DNA of 64,000 nt from Novosphingobium sp. SG707 (GTDB lineage: Bacteria > Pseudomonadota > Alphaproteobacteria > Sphingomonadales > Sphingomonadaceae): NCBI RefSeq assembly GCF_012275515.1, contig NZ_JAAZQL010000008.1:1-64000 (forward strand). Reading direction: 5' to 3'. Position 1 is the first letter of the stretch. Every line of letters starts with the position of its first letter. Of the stretch, positions 50,710 to 59,701 are shown one piece after another. Below the pieces are notes generated by a model. It worked only from the letters and a program-made list of their open reading frames with translations, was not told the DNA's origin and did not search any database. A program made the translations under genes and the position numbers.

Positions 50710-51582
50710 ATGCCCATCGACCTTACAAAAATCCGCGCCATTGATGTTCATGTCCATGCCGAGGTGTCGTGCCACGATCCGGAAGACCCGGTGATGGGCC
50801 AGTTTTTCGATGCGGCCAGCGCCTATTTCAAGGCCTCGCGCGAACGGCCCAAGATGCCCGAAATCGTCGAGCTTTACCGCGAGGCGCAGATTGCCTTCTG
50901 CCTGTTCACGGTGGATTGCGAGAGCCATATCGGCGCCAAGCGGGTTTCCAATTTCGAGATCGCCGAATTTGCGGCGAAACATGATGACATCTGCATCCCC
51001 TTTGCCAGCATCGACCCGCACAAGGGCAAGATGGGCGCACGTGAGGCGCGCGATCTGGTCGAGAATTGCGGCGTCAAGGGTTTCAAATTCCACCATATCA
51101 TGCAGGGCTGCAATCCCGGCGATCAGGTCGGCTATCCGATCTATGAGATCATCAACCACTACAAGCTGCCCGCGATTTTCCACACCGGCCATTCGGGCAT
51201 GGGCACGGGGATGCGCGGCGGCGGCGGCGTGCGGCTGAAATATGGTCAGCCGATGCTGGTCGATGATGTGGCGGTGGATTTTCCCGACATGAAGATCATT
51301 CTAGCCCATCCGTCGTGGCCCTGGGTGGATGAAAGCTTGTCGATGGCTCTGCATAAAACCAATGTTTACATCGACCTGTCGGGCTGGAGCCCCAAATATT
51401 TCGCGCCCCAGATCATCCAGTATGCCAACACGCAACTGCGCAAAAAGATGCTGTTCGGCAGCGATTTTCCGCTGATCCACCCGGACAAGTGGCTGGATGC
51501 GGCGCGCGGCGTGGGTTTCCGCGAGGAGATTCTGCCCGGCATCATGAAGGACAATGCGGCGCGGCTTTTGGGCTTGGTCTGA
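50710..51582 (+). CDS. Amidohydrolase-2 family metal-dependent hydrolase or decarboxylase
   Basis: The 290-residue TIM-barrel protein has DVHVH (His14, His16), KGFKFHHIMQG, HTGHSG, HPSWPW and GSDFPLIHP. This is the ACMSD/LigW-like superfamily of aromatic decarboxylases and hydrolases, though it is shorter and distinct from ligW. In an aromatic cluster a decarboxylase or lactone hydrolase role is plausible. Substrate unknown. Confidence 0.82.
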   Translation: MPIDLTKIRAIDVHVHAEVSCHDPEDPVMGQFFDAASAYFKASRERPKMPEIVELYREAQIAFCLFTVDCESHIGAKRVSNFEIAEFAAKHDDICIPFASIDPHKGKMGAREARDLVENCGVKGFKFHHIMQGCNPGDQVGYPIYEIINHYKLPAIFHTGHSGMGTGMRGGGGVRLKYGQPMLVDDVAVDFPDMKIILAHPSWPWVDESLSMALHKTNVYIDLSGWSPKYFAPQIIQYANTQLRKKMLFGSDFPLIHPDKWLDAARGVGFREEILPGIMKDNAARLLGLV

Positions 51583-51610
51583 AGGCAGGACGCCGGAGAA
51601 GGAGAGAGCG

Positions 51611-52387
51611 ATGGCGTTGAAATATTACCATGCCGAACCGGCGGCCAATTCCCTGAAATCCATGATCCCCCTGATCGAAAAGGGGCTGGACTGGGAAAGC
51701 GTCTATGTCGATCTGCACAAGTTCGAGCAGCACCAGTCGTGGTTCACCGCCATCAACCCCGAGGGCCAAGTGCCGGTGCTGGATCATGACGGCGCGATCA
51801 TCACCCACACCACGGTCATCAACGAATATCTTGAAGACGCCTTTCCCGAGGATCAGCCCGACAGCGGCCCCTTGCGCCCGCGCGATCCGGTGGGCGCGGC
51901 ACGGATGCGTTATTGGAACAAGTTCGTCGACGAGCATGTGATGAATTTCGTCTCGATGCATGGCTGGCACCGGATGGTGGGGATCATCGCGCGCAACATC
52001 GAATCGGGCGAATTTGAAAAGCTGCTCGAAAGCATTCCGCTGCCCGATCAGCGCAAGAAATGGGCCACCGCGCGCAGCGGATTTTCGGAAGGCGATCTGG
52101 CCCATGCGACCGCCAAGATCGAATATGCGGTGGACAAGGTCGAGCGCCAGTTGGGCGAAACGGCATGGCTGGCGGGCGATGCCTATACGCTGGCCGATAT
52201 CAATTTCTACAGCCATTGCGGGATGATGGTCGAGCGCATGTTCCCCGATATGGAGATCGCTCGGCGCTGTCCCCGGTTGGTCGAATGGCGCGACCGGATG
52301 ACGGCGCGCCCGGCGGTGGCCCGCGCCTTGGCGGGCGAGGATCGCACCGCGCCGGGTCTGCGCACATGGACGGGCCATGCGCGTTGA
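51611..52387 (+). CDS. LigE/LigF-type glutathione transferase (beta-etherase-like)
   Basis: The 258-residue GST matches LigF in length and start: KYYHAEPAANSLKSMIPLIE, then EQHQSWFTAINPEGQVPVL and NEYLEDAFPE. LigE and LigF cleave beta-aryl ethers of lignin dimers with glutathione. The Ser/Asn active-site segment AANSLK is present. Activity on ethers cannot be proved from sequence. AGGAGAGAG precedes the ATG; it starts 28 bp after the amidohydrolase. Confidence 0.85.
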   Translation: MALKYYHAEPAANSLKSMIPLIEKGLDWESVYVDLHKFEQHQSWFTAINPEGQVPVLDHDGAIITHTTVINEYLEDAFPEDQPDSGPLRPRDPVGAARMRYWNKFVDEHVMNFVSMHGWHRMVGIIARNIESGEFEKLLESIPLPDQRKKWATARSGFSEGDLAHATAKIEYAVDKVERQLGETAWLAGDAYTLADINFYSHCGMMVERMFPDMEIARRCPRLVEWRDRMTARPAVARALAGEDRTAPGLRTWTGHAR

Positions 52388-52460
52388 TGGGCGCCCGATA
52401 GGCTGATCGTTTCGAACCTGAGCAAAGGGCACGCGGATCAATTGCGCTCATAGAATTTAG

Positions 52461-52477
52461 TTTGTGTAGCTTACAAA
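52461..52477. promoter_or_regulatory. Dyad TTTGT-N7-ACAAA before the O-demethylase gene
   Basis: A perfect 5-bp dyad with 7-bp spacing lies 56 bp before the ligM-like ATG. Its arms resemble the inner part of the SDR-MFS dyad, but the spacing differs. It may be a MarR-type operator. Confidence 0.35.
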
Positions 52478-52533
52478 ATTTGCTATGCCAAAGGGGCAAG
52501 AGCAAACAAACCTTTGAGGAGAGAGGAACCACC

Positions 52534-53940
52534 ATGGCCGCTCAAAATCTTGAACAGGTGCTGGCTGGCACCGACAACATCGTTGAAATGCTGCGCAATT
52601 CGCAGCTTGGCGCTTATGTCTATCCGGTCGTGGCGCCCGAATTTTCCAACTGGCGCTCTGAACAGTGGGCATGGCAGCATAGCGCCGTGCTGTTCGATCA
52701 GTCGCACCACATGGTGAACCTCTATATCCGTGGCAAGGACGCGCACAAGCTGCTGTCCGACACGATGATCAACAGTTCGAAGGGCTGGACTGTCAACAAG
52801 GCGAAGCAGTACGTTCCGACCACGCCCTATGGCCATGTGATCGGCGACGGCATCATCTTCTGGGAAGAAGAGGAAAGCTTCACCTATGTCGGCCGCGCGC
52901 CCGCCTCGAACTGGCTGCGCTATCACGCCGCGACCGGCGGCTATGACTGCGAAATCGAGCTGGACGACCGTTCGCCGATGCGCCCGATGGGCAAGCCCGT
53001 CAGCCGCAAGGAATGGCGCTTCCAGATCCAGGGCCCCAACGCATGGGCCGTGATCGAAAAGCTGCATGGCGGTCCGCTCGAACAGCTCAAGTTCTTCAAC
53101 ATGTCCACGATGAACATCGCGGGCAAGACCGTGCGCACGCTGCGCCACGGCATGTCGGGCGCGCCGGGTCTCGAAATCTGGGGCCCCTATGCCGAGCAGG
53201 AAGAAATCCGCGCCGCCATCCTCGAAGCGGGCAAGGAATTCGGCCTGATCGCTTGCGGCAGCCGCGCCTATCCGTCCAACACGCTGGAATCGGGCTGGAT
53301 TCCCTCGCCGCTGCCCGCGATCTACACCGGCGAAAAGATGAAGGGCTTCCGCGAATGGCTGGGTGCCGATTCGTATGAAGCCACCGGCTCGATCGGCGGT
53401 TCGTTCGTTTCGGACAACATCGAGGATTATTACCTCAACCCGTGGGAACTGGGCTATGGCTCGTTCGTGAAGTTCGACCACGAATTCCACGGCCGCGAAG
53501 CTCTGGAAAAGCTGAACCCCGCCGAGCAGCGCAAGAAGGTGACGCTGGCCTGGCATCCGGAAGACATGGCCAAGATCATGGCCTCGATGTTCAACCCGGA
53601 CGGCGAAGCCTACAAGTTCTTCGACGTGCCGCTGGCCAACTATGCCTCGTCGAACTACGACCGCGTGGTCGATGCCGATGGCAAGACCGTGGGCCTCTCG
53701 ATGTTCACCGGCTTCTCGTACAATGAAAAGCAGGCGCTCTCGCTGGCCACCATCGACCCGGCCATCCCCGTCGGCACCGAGCTGCATGTGATCTGGGGCG
53801 AGGAAAACGGCGGCACCCGCAAGACCACCGTCGAACCCCACAAGCAACTGGCTGTGCGTTGCATCGTCTCGCCGGTGCCTTACAGCCGCGTGGCGCGTGA
53901 AAACTATGCCGAAGGCTGGCGCACGGGCGTGACGGCCTGA
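52534..53940 (+). CDS. ligM: Tetrahydrofolate-dependent vanillate/syringate O-demethylase (LigM/DesA type)
   Basis: The 468-residue protein belongs to the aminomethyltransferase (GcvT) family. LigM (471 aa) moves the methyl of vanillate or 3-O-methylgallate to tetrahydrofolate, giving protocatechuate or gallate. Length and blocks such as FDQSHHMVNLYIRGKDAHKL, RSPMRPMGKPVSRKEWRFQI and GSRAYPSNTLESGWIP fit LigM better than the longer DesA. GAGGAGAGAGG precedes the ATG. It would feed LigAB. Assignment to LigM rather than DesA is likely, not certain. Confidence 0.88.
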   Translation: MAAQNLEQVLAGTDNIVEMLRNSQLGAYVYPVVAPEFSNWRSEQWAWQHSAVLFDQSHHMVNLYIRGKDAHKLLSDTMINSSKGWTVNKAKQYVPTTPYGHVIGDGIIFWEEEESFTYVGRAPASNWLRYHAATGGYDCEIELDDRSPMRPMGKPVSRKEWRFQIQGPNAWAVIEKLHGGPLEQLKFFNMSTMNIAGKTVRTLRHGMSGAPGLEIWGPYAEQEEIRAAILEAGKEFGLIACGSRAYPSNTLESGWIPSPLPAIYTGEKMKGFREWLGADSYEATGSIGGSFVSDNIEDYYLNPWELGYGSFVKFDHEFHGREALEKLNPAEQRKKVTLAWHPEDMAKIMASMFNPDGEAYKFFDVPLANYASSNYDRVVDADGKTVGLSMFTGFSYNEKQALSLATIDPAIPVGTELHVIWGEENGGTRKTTVEPHKQLAVRCIVSPVPYSRVARENYAEGWRTGVTA

Positions 53941-53954
53941 TTTCGGGCTTTTGG

Positions 53955-54172
53955 TGCCTCCGGCGGGCAAAGGGACTCGTCCCTTTGCAATCCCATGATG
54001 GGGTTGCGGGTTGTTCGTTCGGGGGTGCCAATAATTAAAAGCCTGCGGCGCGGCGGACTTGCGCCATAAGCGCCGCAGGCTTTAATTTTGAAACGCTGCG
54101 TCCGTTGCGCCTTGGTCGAACCCTTTGCGCGCCAAAGACAGCAACGGGAGCGCGAGGGTCTAGACCCTCGCA
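53955..54172 (+). repeat. Modular palindromic element, copy I (X-C-Y)
   Basis: Cap X starts at 53955 with the stem GCAAAGGGA/TCCCTTTGC, C arms lie near 54038-54083, and cap Y is the perfect palindrome at 54152-54171. It fills the gap after ligM. Confidence 0.92.
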
Positions 54173-54210
54173 TCTATCCTTTTATAAAAAATCAGAGAGG
54201 CCCTGAAACG

Positions 54211-54876
54211 ATGACCGACTATGTTCTGGTGCATGGCGCATGGGCCGGCGGTTGGTCGCATCAGGGGCTGGCCGAGGATCTGCGCGCGGCGGGCCACCGG
54301 GCCGTGGTGGTGGAGCTGAGCGGGCTTGGCGAGCGGCGCGAGGAACTGCACCCTGGCATCACGCTCTCCGATCACGTCAGCGATGTCTGCGCGGCGGTGG
54401 AGGAGGCCGGTTTCGACCGTTTCGTGTTGGTGGGCCATTCCTATGGCGGCATGGTGATTACGGGCACGGCCACGCGGCTGGGCGCTCGAATCGAGACGAT
54501 TGTCTATCTCGATGCTTTTCTGCCCGAGGATGGCCAGTCGCTGTGGGACATCACCAGCGAGTATGAGCATCGCCACTATATCGACACGCAGAAATTCACC
54601 CCCGGCCTTGTTGCGCCGATCATTGGCGAGATGGGCCGCAAGCTCTCGCGTCACCCTCTGCTGACCCTGCTGGAAGGCGTGCGTTTTACCGGCGAGGAGG
54701 CCAAGATCGCGCGGCGCATCTATGTGCTGGCCACTGGCTGGAAGCCTTCGCCTTTCCCGAAATTCGCCGCGCGGATCAAGGACGATGCCGCATGGGAATA
54801 TCACGAGGCCGATTGCGGCCATGACGTGATGAATGGTCAGCGCGAGCAGGTGGTGAAGATCCTGCTGGGGGCCTAG
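54211..54876 (+). CDS. Alpha/beta-hydrolase (EstC-like)
   Basis: The 221-residue hydrolase has YVLVHGAWAGGWSHQGLAE (oxyanion hole), the nucleophile elbow GHSYGGMVITG and a late catalytic His in ADCGHDVMNG. Similar proteins are called EstC or salicylate-esterase-like. In this cluster it may hydrolyse an aromatic ester or lactone. ATG 54211 is preceded by AGAGAGG. Confidence 0.85.
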   Translation: MTDYVLVHGAWAGGWSHQGLAEDLRAAGHRAVVVELSGLGERREELHPGITLSDHVSDVCAAVEEAGFDRFVLVGHSYGGMVITGTATRLGARIETIVYLDAFLPEDGQSLWDITSEYEHRHYIDTQKFTPGLVAPIIGEMGRKLSRHPLLTLLEGVRFTGEEAKIARRIYVLATGWKPSPFPKFAARIKDDAAWEYHEADCGHDVMNGQREQVVKILLGA

Positions 54877-55268
54877 CCCCGCGCGTTTTCTTCCTCGCTC
54901 CACCAGCGCAGGCCCTGCGCCAGTCCGCTGTTAGCCACGATTCGTTCGAGCGCGTCGGCCAGTTTTTCGGTCGTTGCCTGCGTGGGGATCTTGCGAAACC
55001 AGCGGCGCAGGAAGGGCCTGGACGGTTCGATAAAGCACAGGACGCCATCGGGATATTCGGGATAAAATCCGCAACCAATCCACAATGGGAATGCCTCATT
55101 GTGGATCTGGATCCGCCAGCCCCAGTCCTCGGCATGGACCTTTTCGACCTCGAACCCATGCGCGGGCAATCGCTCGGCCAGAAAGCGAGCGGTGGCTTCA
55201 CCTTGCGGCTCACCCTCGGGCGGATTGGCCAGCAGAGTGGACGAGCGGAATTCAAGGTTGGTGCGCAT
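54873..55268 (-). CDS. Conserved hypothetical protein
   Basis: The 131-residue product has no recognised domain. It is rich in aromatic residues (EDWGWRIQIHNEAFPLWIG, CGFYPEYPDGVLCFIE, RFFLRR-type segment PFLRRWFRK) and ends in an acidic-basic tail. It is convergent with the hydrolase gene, overlapping by 4 bp. Probably a cytosolic protein of unknown role. Confidence 0.6.
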   Translation of the reverse strand: MRTNLEFRSSTLLANPPEGEPQGEATARFLAERLPAHGFEVEKVHAEDWGWRIQIHNEAFPLWIGCGFYPEYPDGVLCFIEPSRPFLRRWFRKIPTQATTEKLADALERIVANSGLAQGLRWWSEEENARG

Positions 55269-55306
55269 CGGGCAAAAGGTGATGCAATCGCCTGCCTGCG
55301 TCCAGC

Positions 55307-55702
55307 CTAATCGCCAAAGAAATTCAATTCAAACAGCACTTCATTGGGATCGCGCACAAAGATCTGGCGCAGGCCGATGGCGGCGACGAAATTGCGCTGA
55401 TAATCCAGCCCCGCCGCCTCCAGCCGCGCGATCATTGCCTCATCGCCCTGACAACTCAACGCCACGTGATGCAGCGCACCCGTCGGCCCCGGCGCAATAT
55501 CGCGGTCATAGGCGCGCGGTGCGTCCAGACTGTTGAGGTGGATCACCGCGCGCCCGGCGCCATCGTACATCCATTGCCCGGTCTGCGGGGTGAGGGGAGG
55601 CGGCCCATCGCGCCGCTCCAGCCCAAAGACCTGCGCATAGAAGCGGGCGGACCCTTCCAGATCCGCCGTGATGATGTTCACATGGTCGAGCGCCAGAATC
55701 AC
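55307..55702 (-). CDS. VOC-superfamily protein (glyoxalase/dioxygenase-like)
   Basis: The 131-residue protein has the VOC half-barrel: LDHVNIITADLEGSARFYAQ at the N terminus with a metal His, LHHVALSCQG in the middle and FVRDPNEVLFELNFF at the end with a metal Glu. It could be a lyase, isomerase or small extradiol enzyme. Its GTG overlaps the SDR stop (GTGA). Confidence 0.85.
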   Translation of the reverse strand: MILALDHVNIITADLEGSARFYAQVFGLERRDGPPPLTPQTGQWMYDGAGRAVIHLNSLDAPRAYDRDIAPGPTGALHHVALSCQGDEAMIARLEAAGLDYQRNFVAAIGLRQIFVRDPNEVLFELNFFGD

Positions 55703-56601
55703 GTCGCTTTCCTCGCTGCCTCGCGCGCTTCCTTATACCGCTCGCGCCGGAATTTCTCGAAGCCGAGGCGCTGTTCAAAGCCCGGATCCTCCGGATAGTC
55801 GCGGAAATCGGCCAGATATTCCTCGAACAATTCGGCCACTTCCTCGCGGAATTCGGGGTGGCTGAAGATATAGGTCTGGTTGTCCTCCATGCCCTGCATC
55901 ACCCGCTCGGCGATCACATCCGGTTCCATCCCGGCCTGATGCGCGCCTGCCAACCTCTCGATGGCGGCATGGTCGACCGGCTTGGCCCCCTCCATCAATC
56001 CGGCGGGGCGCACATCGTCGCTGGCATAGATGTAGCTTTTCACCAGACCGGGGCACAGGATCGACACGCCGATGCCATGCTTGGCCAGACTGTAGCGCAG
56101 CGACTCCGACATGCCGCGCACCGCGAATTTGGTGGTGTTGTAAATCCCCGGCGCGCCCGAGGCCAGCCATCCGGCCATGCTGGCGGTGTTGACGATATAG
56201 CCGCCATGGCCCGCCGCAATCATGCGCGGCACAAAGGTCATCACGCCATTGATGACCCCATGCAGGTTCACCCCCATCACCCAATCCCAGTCCGACCAGC
56301 TTGAATCCTCGATGGTCTGGAACAGGTTGATGCCCGCATTGTTGAACAGCAGCGAGACCGGACCAAAGCGCGCCTCGACCTCATCGGCCGCCGCCGCCAT
56401 GGCCTCGCGGCTGGAAACATCCACCTGAACGCCCATCACCTCGGCATTGTCCAGCGTTGCCAGTGCCGATGCGATGGATTCCTCACGAATATCGGCGATG
56501 GCCACCCGGCACCCGCGCGCCAGCAGCGCGCGCACCAGGCCCAGCCCCACGCCATTCGCGCCGCCGGTGACAAAAGCGGTGCGTCCTGCAAAATCAATCA
56601 T
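55699..56601 (-). CDS. Short-chain dehydrogenase/reductase
   Basis: The 300-residue SDR has AFVTGGANGVGLGLVRALLA for cofactor binding, LFNNAGIN, NTASMAGWLASGAPGIYNTTK with the catalytic Ser-Tyr-Lys. Cofactor preference appears to be NAD from the Asp after the second strand (VAIADIREE). The substrate is probably an aromatic alcohol or ketone, as with LigD/L/N-like SDRs. It is divergent from the MFS gene. Confidence 0.9.
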   Translation of the reverse strand: MIDFAGRTAFVTGGANGVGLGLVRALLARGCRVAIADIREESIASALATLDNAEVMGVQVDVSSREAMAAAADEVEARFGPVSLLFNNAGINLFQTIEDSSWSDWDWVMGVNLHGVINGVMTFVPRMIAAGHGGYIVNTASMAGWLASGAPGIYNTTKFAVRGMSESLRYSLAKHGIGVSILCPGLVKSYIYASDDVRPAGLMEGAKPVDHAAIERLAGAHQAGMEPDVIAERVMQGMEDNQTYIFSHPEFREEVAELFEEYLADFRDYPEDPGFEQRLGFEKFRRERYKEAREAARKAT

Positions 56602-56687
56602 CGGCTTTATCCTCTCGCCCGCGCGCGTCGCGCCATCTTTTTATCGTGGCCATGCCGATTGGGGCTTGCCAAGCGGCTCGCTATGCA

Positions 56688-56706
56688 TTGTATCTAACAC
56701 ATACAA
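56688..56706. promoter_or_regulatory. Operator-like dyad between the SDR and MFS genes
   Basis: TTGTAT-CTAACAC-ATACAA is a perfect 6-bp dyad with a 7-bp spacer in the 175-bp divergent gap. MarR- and TetR-type proteins bind dyads of this size; the MarR gene at 61579 is a natural candidate. Confidence 0.55.
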
Positions 56707-56776
56707 AACATGCGCTGTAAAGATCCAGCGCGAAATCGCCCCTCGCCAATCGGGGGCAGGCACGGGAGAGGTGCAT

Positions 56777-58180
56777 ATGGCAGTTTCTATGAGCGGGCCC
56801 GATATGGCCGCCGAACTCAATCATGGCGTGGATGCCCAAGAGGCCGCCGCCCATCACCTTGCCGTGGCCGCGCGTGACGAGCCGTGGCCCAGCGCCGGGG
56901 CGGCATGGTTTGCGCTTTCGGTCATCATCTTTGCCACGTTTCTCAACTTCTTCGATTCGGCGGCTTTTGGCCTGCTGATCGAACAGATCAAAACCGAGTT
57001 CGGCCTGTCGAACACCGCCATCGGCCTGCTGCAGGGGCCGGTCAATGTCGTGTTCTATATGGTGGTGATGCTGCCGCTGTCGCGCTGCTCGGATATTTTT
57101 CCGCGCAAATATGTGCTGGCCATCGGCGCGCTGCTGATCGCGCTGCTCAATGCGGCGGGCGGGTTTACCAGCACCTTTATGGCTCTGGCCTTCACCCGGA
57201 TGCTGGTGGGCGCAGGGGGCGGGGCGCATGCGCCGGGGTCTTACTCGATGCTGGCCGATTTCTTTCCGCCCGAAAAGCGGCGCTGGCCTTTCGCCGTGCT
57301 GCAACTGGGCTTTATCGGCGGCAGCACGATCGGTCTCGTCATCGCGGGCAAGCTGCTGGCGCTGGCGATGAGCCTGCCCGAAACCCCCTTCATGGGGACG
57401 ACGCTCCATGGGTGGAAATATGTGCTGATGATGCTGGCGCTGCCGGGCGTGGTGGCCTGCGTGCTGCTGCTGATGGTGCCCGAACCGCCGCGCCGGGGCG
57501 TGATCGAGGGGGGCAAGCCGCTGCCGATCCGCGCCGTGATTTCGGAAATCTGGCGCCGCCGGGCGGTCTATGGCCCGCTGTTTCTGGGGCTGGGCTTTTC
57601 GGCCGCTCATGCCATGGCGGCGCCCGCATGGATGGTGCCTTTCTACAAGCGCACCTATGGCTGGAGCGAGGTGGAGATCGCCACGCGCGCGCCGATGTTC
57701 ATGCTGGCAGGTCAGATTGCCGGGCTGCTGCTGGGGCCGATGCTGATCAAATTGCTGGCGCGGCGCTATCGTGATGCCAATGTCCGCGCCGTCACGATCT
57801 GTTTTTGCGGGGTCGCGCCGCTGGCCATTCTGGGGCCGATGATGCCCAATCCTTGGTTGGCGCTGACCTGTTCGATGCTGTCGGGAATGCTGGGCATTGC
57901 CTCGGCCGTGCCGCAAAATCTGGTCATTCAGGAAATTACCCCCAACCAGATGCGCGGGCAGGTGACGGGCCTTTACCTGATGATGTTCACCGCCGTGGGC
58001 GCTCTCGGCCCCTTCCTGATCGGCTTTTTCACCGACCACGTGTTCGGCCATGACGGCGATGTGTGGAAAGCGCTGGCGCTGTCGGGGGCCTTGCTCAGCC
58101 CGCCTGCGGCCTACATCATCAGCCGCGCGATCCGGCCCTATGCCGACGCTCTGGCTTTGCTCGACAAGGAAACGCAATGA
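56777..58180 (+). CDS. MFS transporter (aromatic acid uptake likely)
   Basis: The 467-residue protein has a 12-helix MFS layout with the loop-2/3-like CSDIFPRKYVLAIGALLIA and GAGGGAHAPGSYSMLADFFPPEKR. Spinster-type members of this branch often sit in aromatic clusters of sphingomonads. GGGAGAGG lies before ATG 56777. It probably imports a lignin-derived acid; the stop overlaps the next gene (ATGA). Confidence 0.87.
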   Translation: MAVSMSGPDMAAELNHGVDAQEAAAHHLAVAARDEPWPSAGAAWFALSVIIFATFLNFFDSAAFGLLIEQIKTEFGLSNTAIGLLQGPVNVVFYMVVMLPLSRCSDIFPRKYVLAIGALLIALLNAAGGFTSTFMALAFTRMLVGAGGGAHAPGSYSMLADFFPPEKRRWPFAVLQLGFIGGSTIGLVIAGKLLALAMSLPETPFMGTTLHGWKYVLMMLALPGVVACVLLLMVPEPPRRGVIEGGKPLPIRAVISEIWRRRAVYGPLFLGLGFSAAHAMAAPAWMVPFYKRTYGWSEVEIATRAPMFMLAGQIAGLLLGPMLIKLLARRYRDANVRAVTICFCGVAPLAILGPMMPNPWLALTCSMLSGMLGIASAVPQNLVIQEITPNQMRGQVTGLYLMMFTAVGALGPFLIGFFTDHVFGHDGDVWKALALSGALLSPPAAYIISRAIRPYADALALLDKETQ

Positions 58181-59604
58181 CTTATCCTGAACTCTCCATG
58201 GTGATCGGCGGCGAAAAGGTGGGGATCGACCACCGCCGCACCCATGCCGTGCTGAACCCCGCCACCGGGGCGGTGATCGGGCAATTGCCGCTGGCCGATG
58301 CTGCCGATCTCGACCGCGCGCTGGCCGTGGCGGATGAAGGCTTTCGCATCTGGCGCAAATCCACGCCCCAGCAGCGCGCCGCCGTGCTGGCGGGCGCGGC
58401 GGGCCTAATGGTTCAGCGCCAGGAGGAGATCGCCCGCACCGCCACTTTAGAGCAGGGCAAGACTTTGGCCGAAACCCGCATCGAGGTGATGATGGTGGCG
58501 GGCCTGTTCAATTTCTATGCAGGAGAAGTGGGGCGCATCTATGGCCGCACCCTGCCGCGCCCCGATGGCATGCGCTCGACCGTCACCTATGAGCCGGTGG
58601 GGCCGGTGGCGGCTTTTGCGCCGTGGAATTTCCCCATCGGCAATCCGGGGCGAAAGCTGGGCGCGCCGATTGCGGCGGGGTGCAGCGTGATCCTGAAACC
58701 TGCCGAGGAATCGCCCGCCAGCGCGCTGGCCGTGCTTCAGGCTTTGCTCGATGCCGGCCTGCCGCCGCAGGTGGCGCAAGTGGTGTTCGGCGTGCCGGAT
58801 GAGGTGAGCCGCCATCTGCTGGCCAGCCCGGTGATCCGCAAGCTCTCCTTCACCGGTTCGACCGTGGTGGGCAAGCATCTGGCCAAGCTGGCGGCGGACA
58901 ATTGCATCCGCACGACGATGGAACTGGGCGGGCATGGGCCGGTGCTGGTCTTTGCCGACGCGGATATCGAGCGTACGCTCGATATTGCTGTGGGCCACAA
59001 ATATCGCAACGCGGGTCAGGTCTGCGTCAGCCCGACGCGCTTCCTTGTCGAGGAAAGCGTGTTCGAGCGTTTCCGTGATGGCTTTGCCGAGCGCGCCAAG
59101 GCGATCACCGTGGGGGATGGCATGGACGAGGGCAGCCGCATGGGGCCGATGGCCAACCCGCGCCGCCCGGAGGCCATCGAGGCCTTGGTGAAAGATGCGG
59201 TGGCGGCGGGCGCGAAATTGAACGCGGGCGGCAAGCGGATCGGCAATCAGGGCTTCTTCTTTGAACCCACCGTGATTTCGCAAGTGCCGCTGAGCGCCCG
59301 CATCATGAATGAGGAGCCCTTTGGCCCCGTCGCCATCATCAACCCGATGGCGGGCGAGGAGGCCATGATCGCGGAGGCCAACCGGCTGCCCTATGGCTTG
59401 GCCGCCTATTGCTGGACGCAGGATGCCGCACGGCAAAAGCGTCTGGCGCGTGAGTTGGAGGCCGGGATGGTGGGCATCAACACGGTGGCCATCGGCGCGG
59501 CGGATTCGCCCTTTGGCGGCGTCAAATGGTCCGGCCACGGCGCCGAGGACGGACCGGAGGGGCTTCACGCCTGCCTTGTCAGCAAGGCGATCCATGAAGG
59601 ATAA
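58177..59604 (+). CDS. NAD(P)-dependent semialdehyde dehydrogenase (succinate-semialdehyde type)
   Basis: The 475-residue ALDH resembles GabD-type enzymes: PWNFPIGNPGRKLGAPIAAG, the catalytic Glu in MELGGHGPVLVF and Cys in NAGQVCVSPTRFLVEE. In the cluster it may oxidise a semialdehyde from aromatic breakdown or a benzaldehyde. ATG 58177 overlaps the MFS stop. Confidence 0.88.
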   Translation: MTYPELSMVIGGEKVGIDHRRTHAVLNPATGAVIGQLPLADAADLDRALAVADEGFRIWRKSTPQQRAAVLAGAAGLMVQRQEEIARTATLEQGKTLAETRIEVMMVAGLFNFYAGEVGRIYGRTLPRPDGMRSTVTYEPVGPVAAFAPWNFPIGNPGRKLGAPIAAGCSVILKPAEESPASALAVLQALLDAGLPPQVAQVVFGVPDEVSRHLLASPVIRKLSFTGSTVVGKHLAKLAADNCIRTTMELGGHGPVLVFADADIERTLDIAVGHKYRNAGQVCVSPTRFLVEESVFERFRDGFAERAKAITVGDGMDEGSRMGPMANPRRPEAIEALVKDAVAAGAKLNAGGKRIGNQGFFFEPTVISQVPLSARIMNEEPFGPVAIINPMAGEEAMIAEANRLPYGLAAYCWTQDAARQKRLARELEAGMVGINTVAIGAADSPFGGVKWSGHGAEDGPEGLHACLVSKAIHEG

Positions 59605-59701
59605 TTGCCCTTTGTCATGGCCCAGCAACAGTTGAGCAAAACAGGCGAGGTAAGCGGCGTGGCCCAGCGTCATGCCGCCCCCGCAACGGGAGGAGGCCGC
59701 G

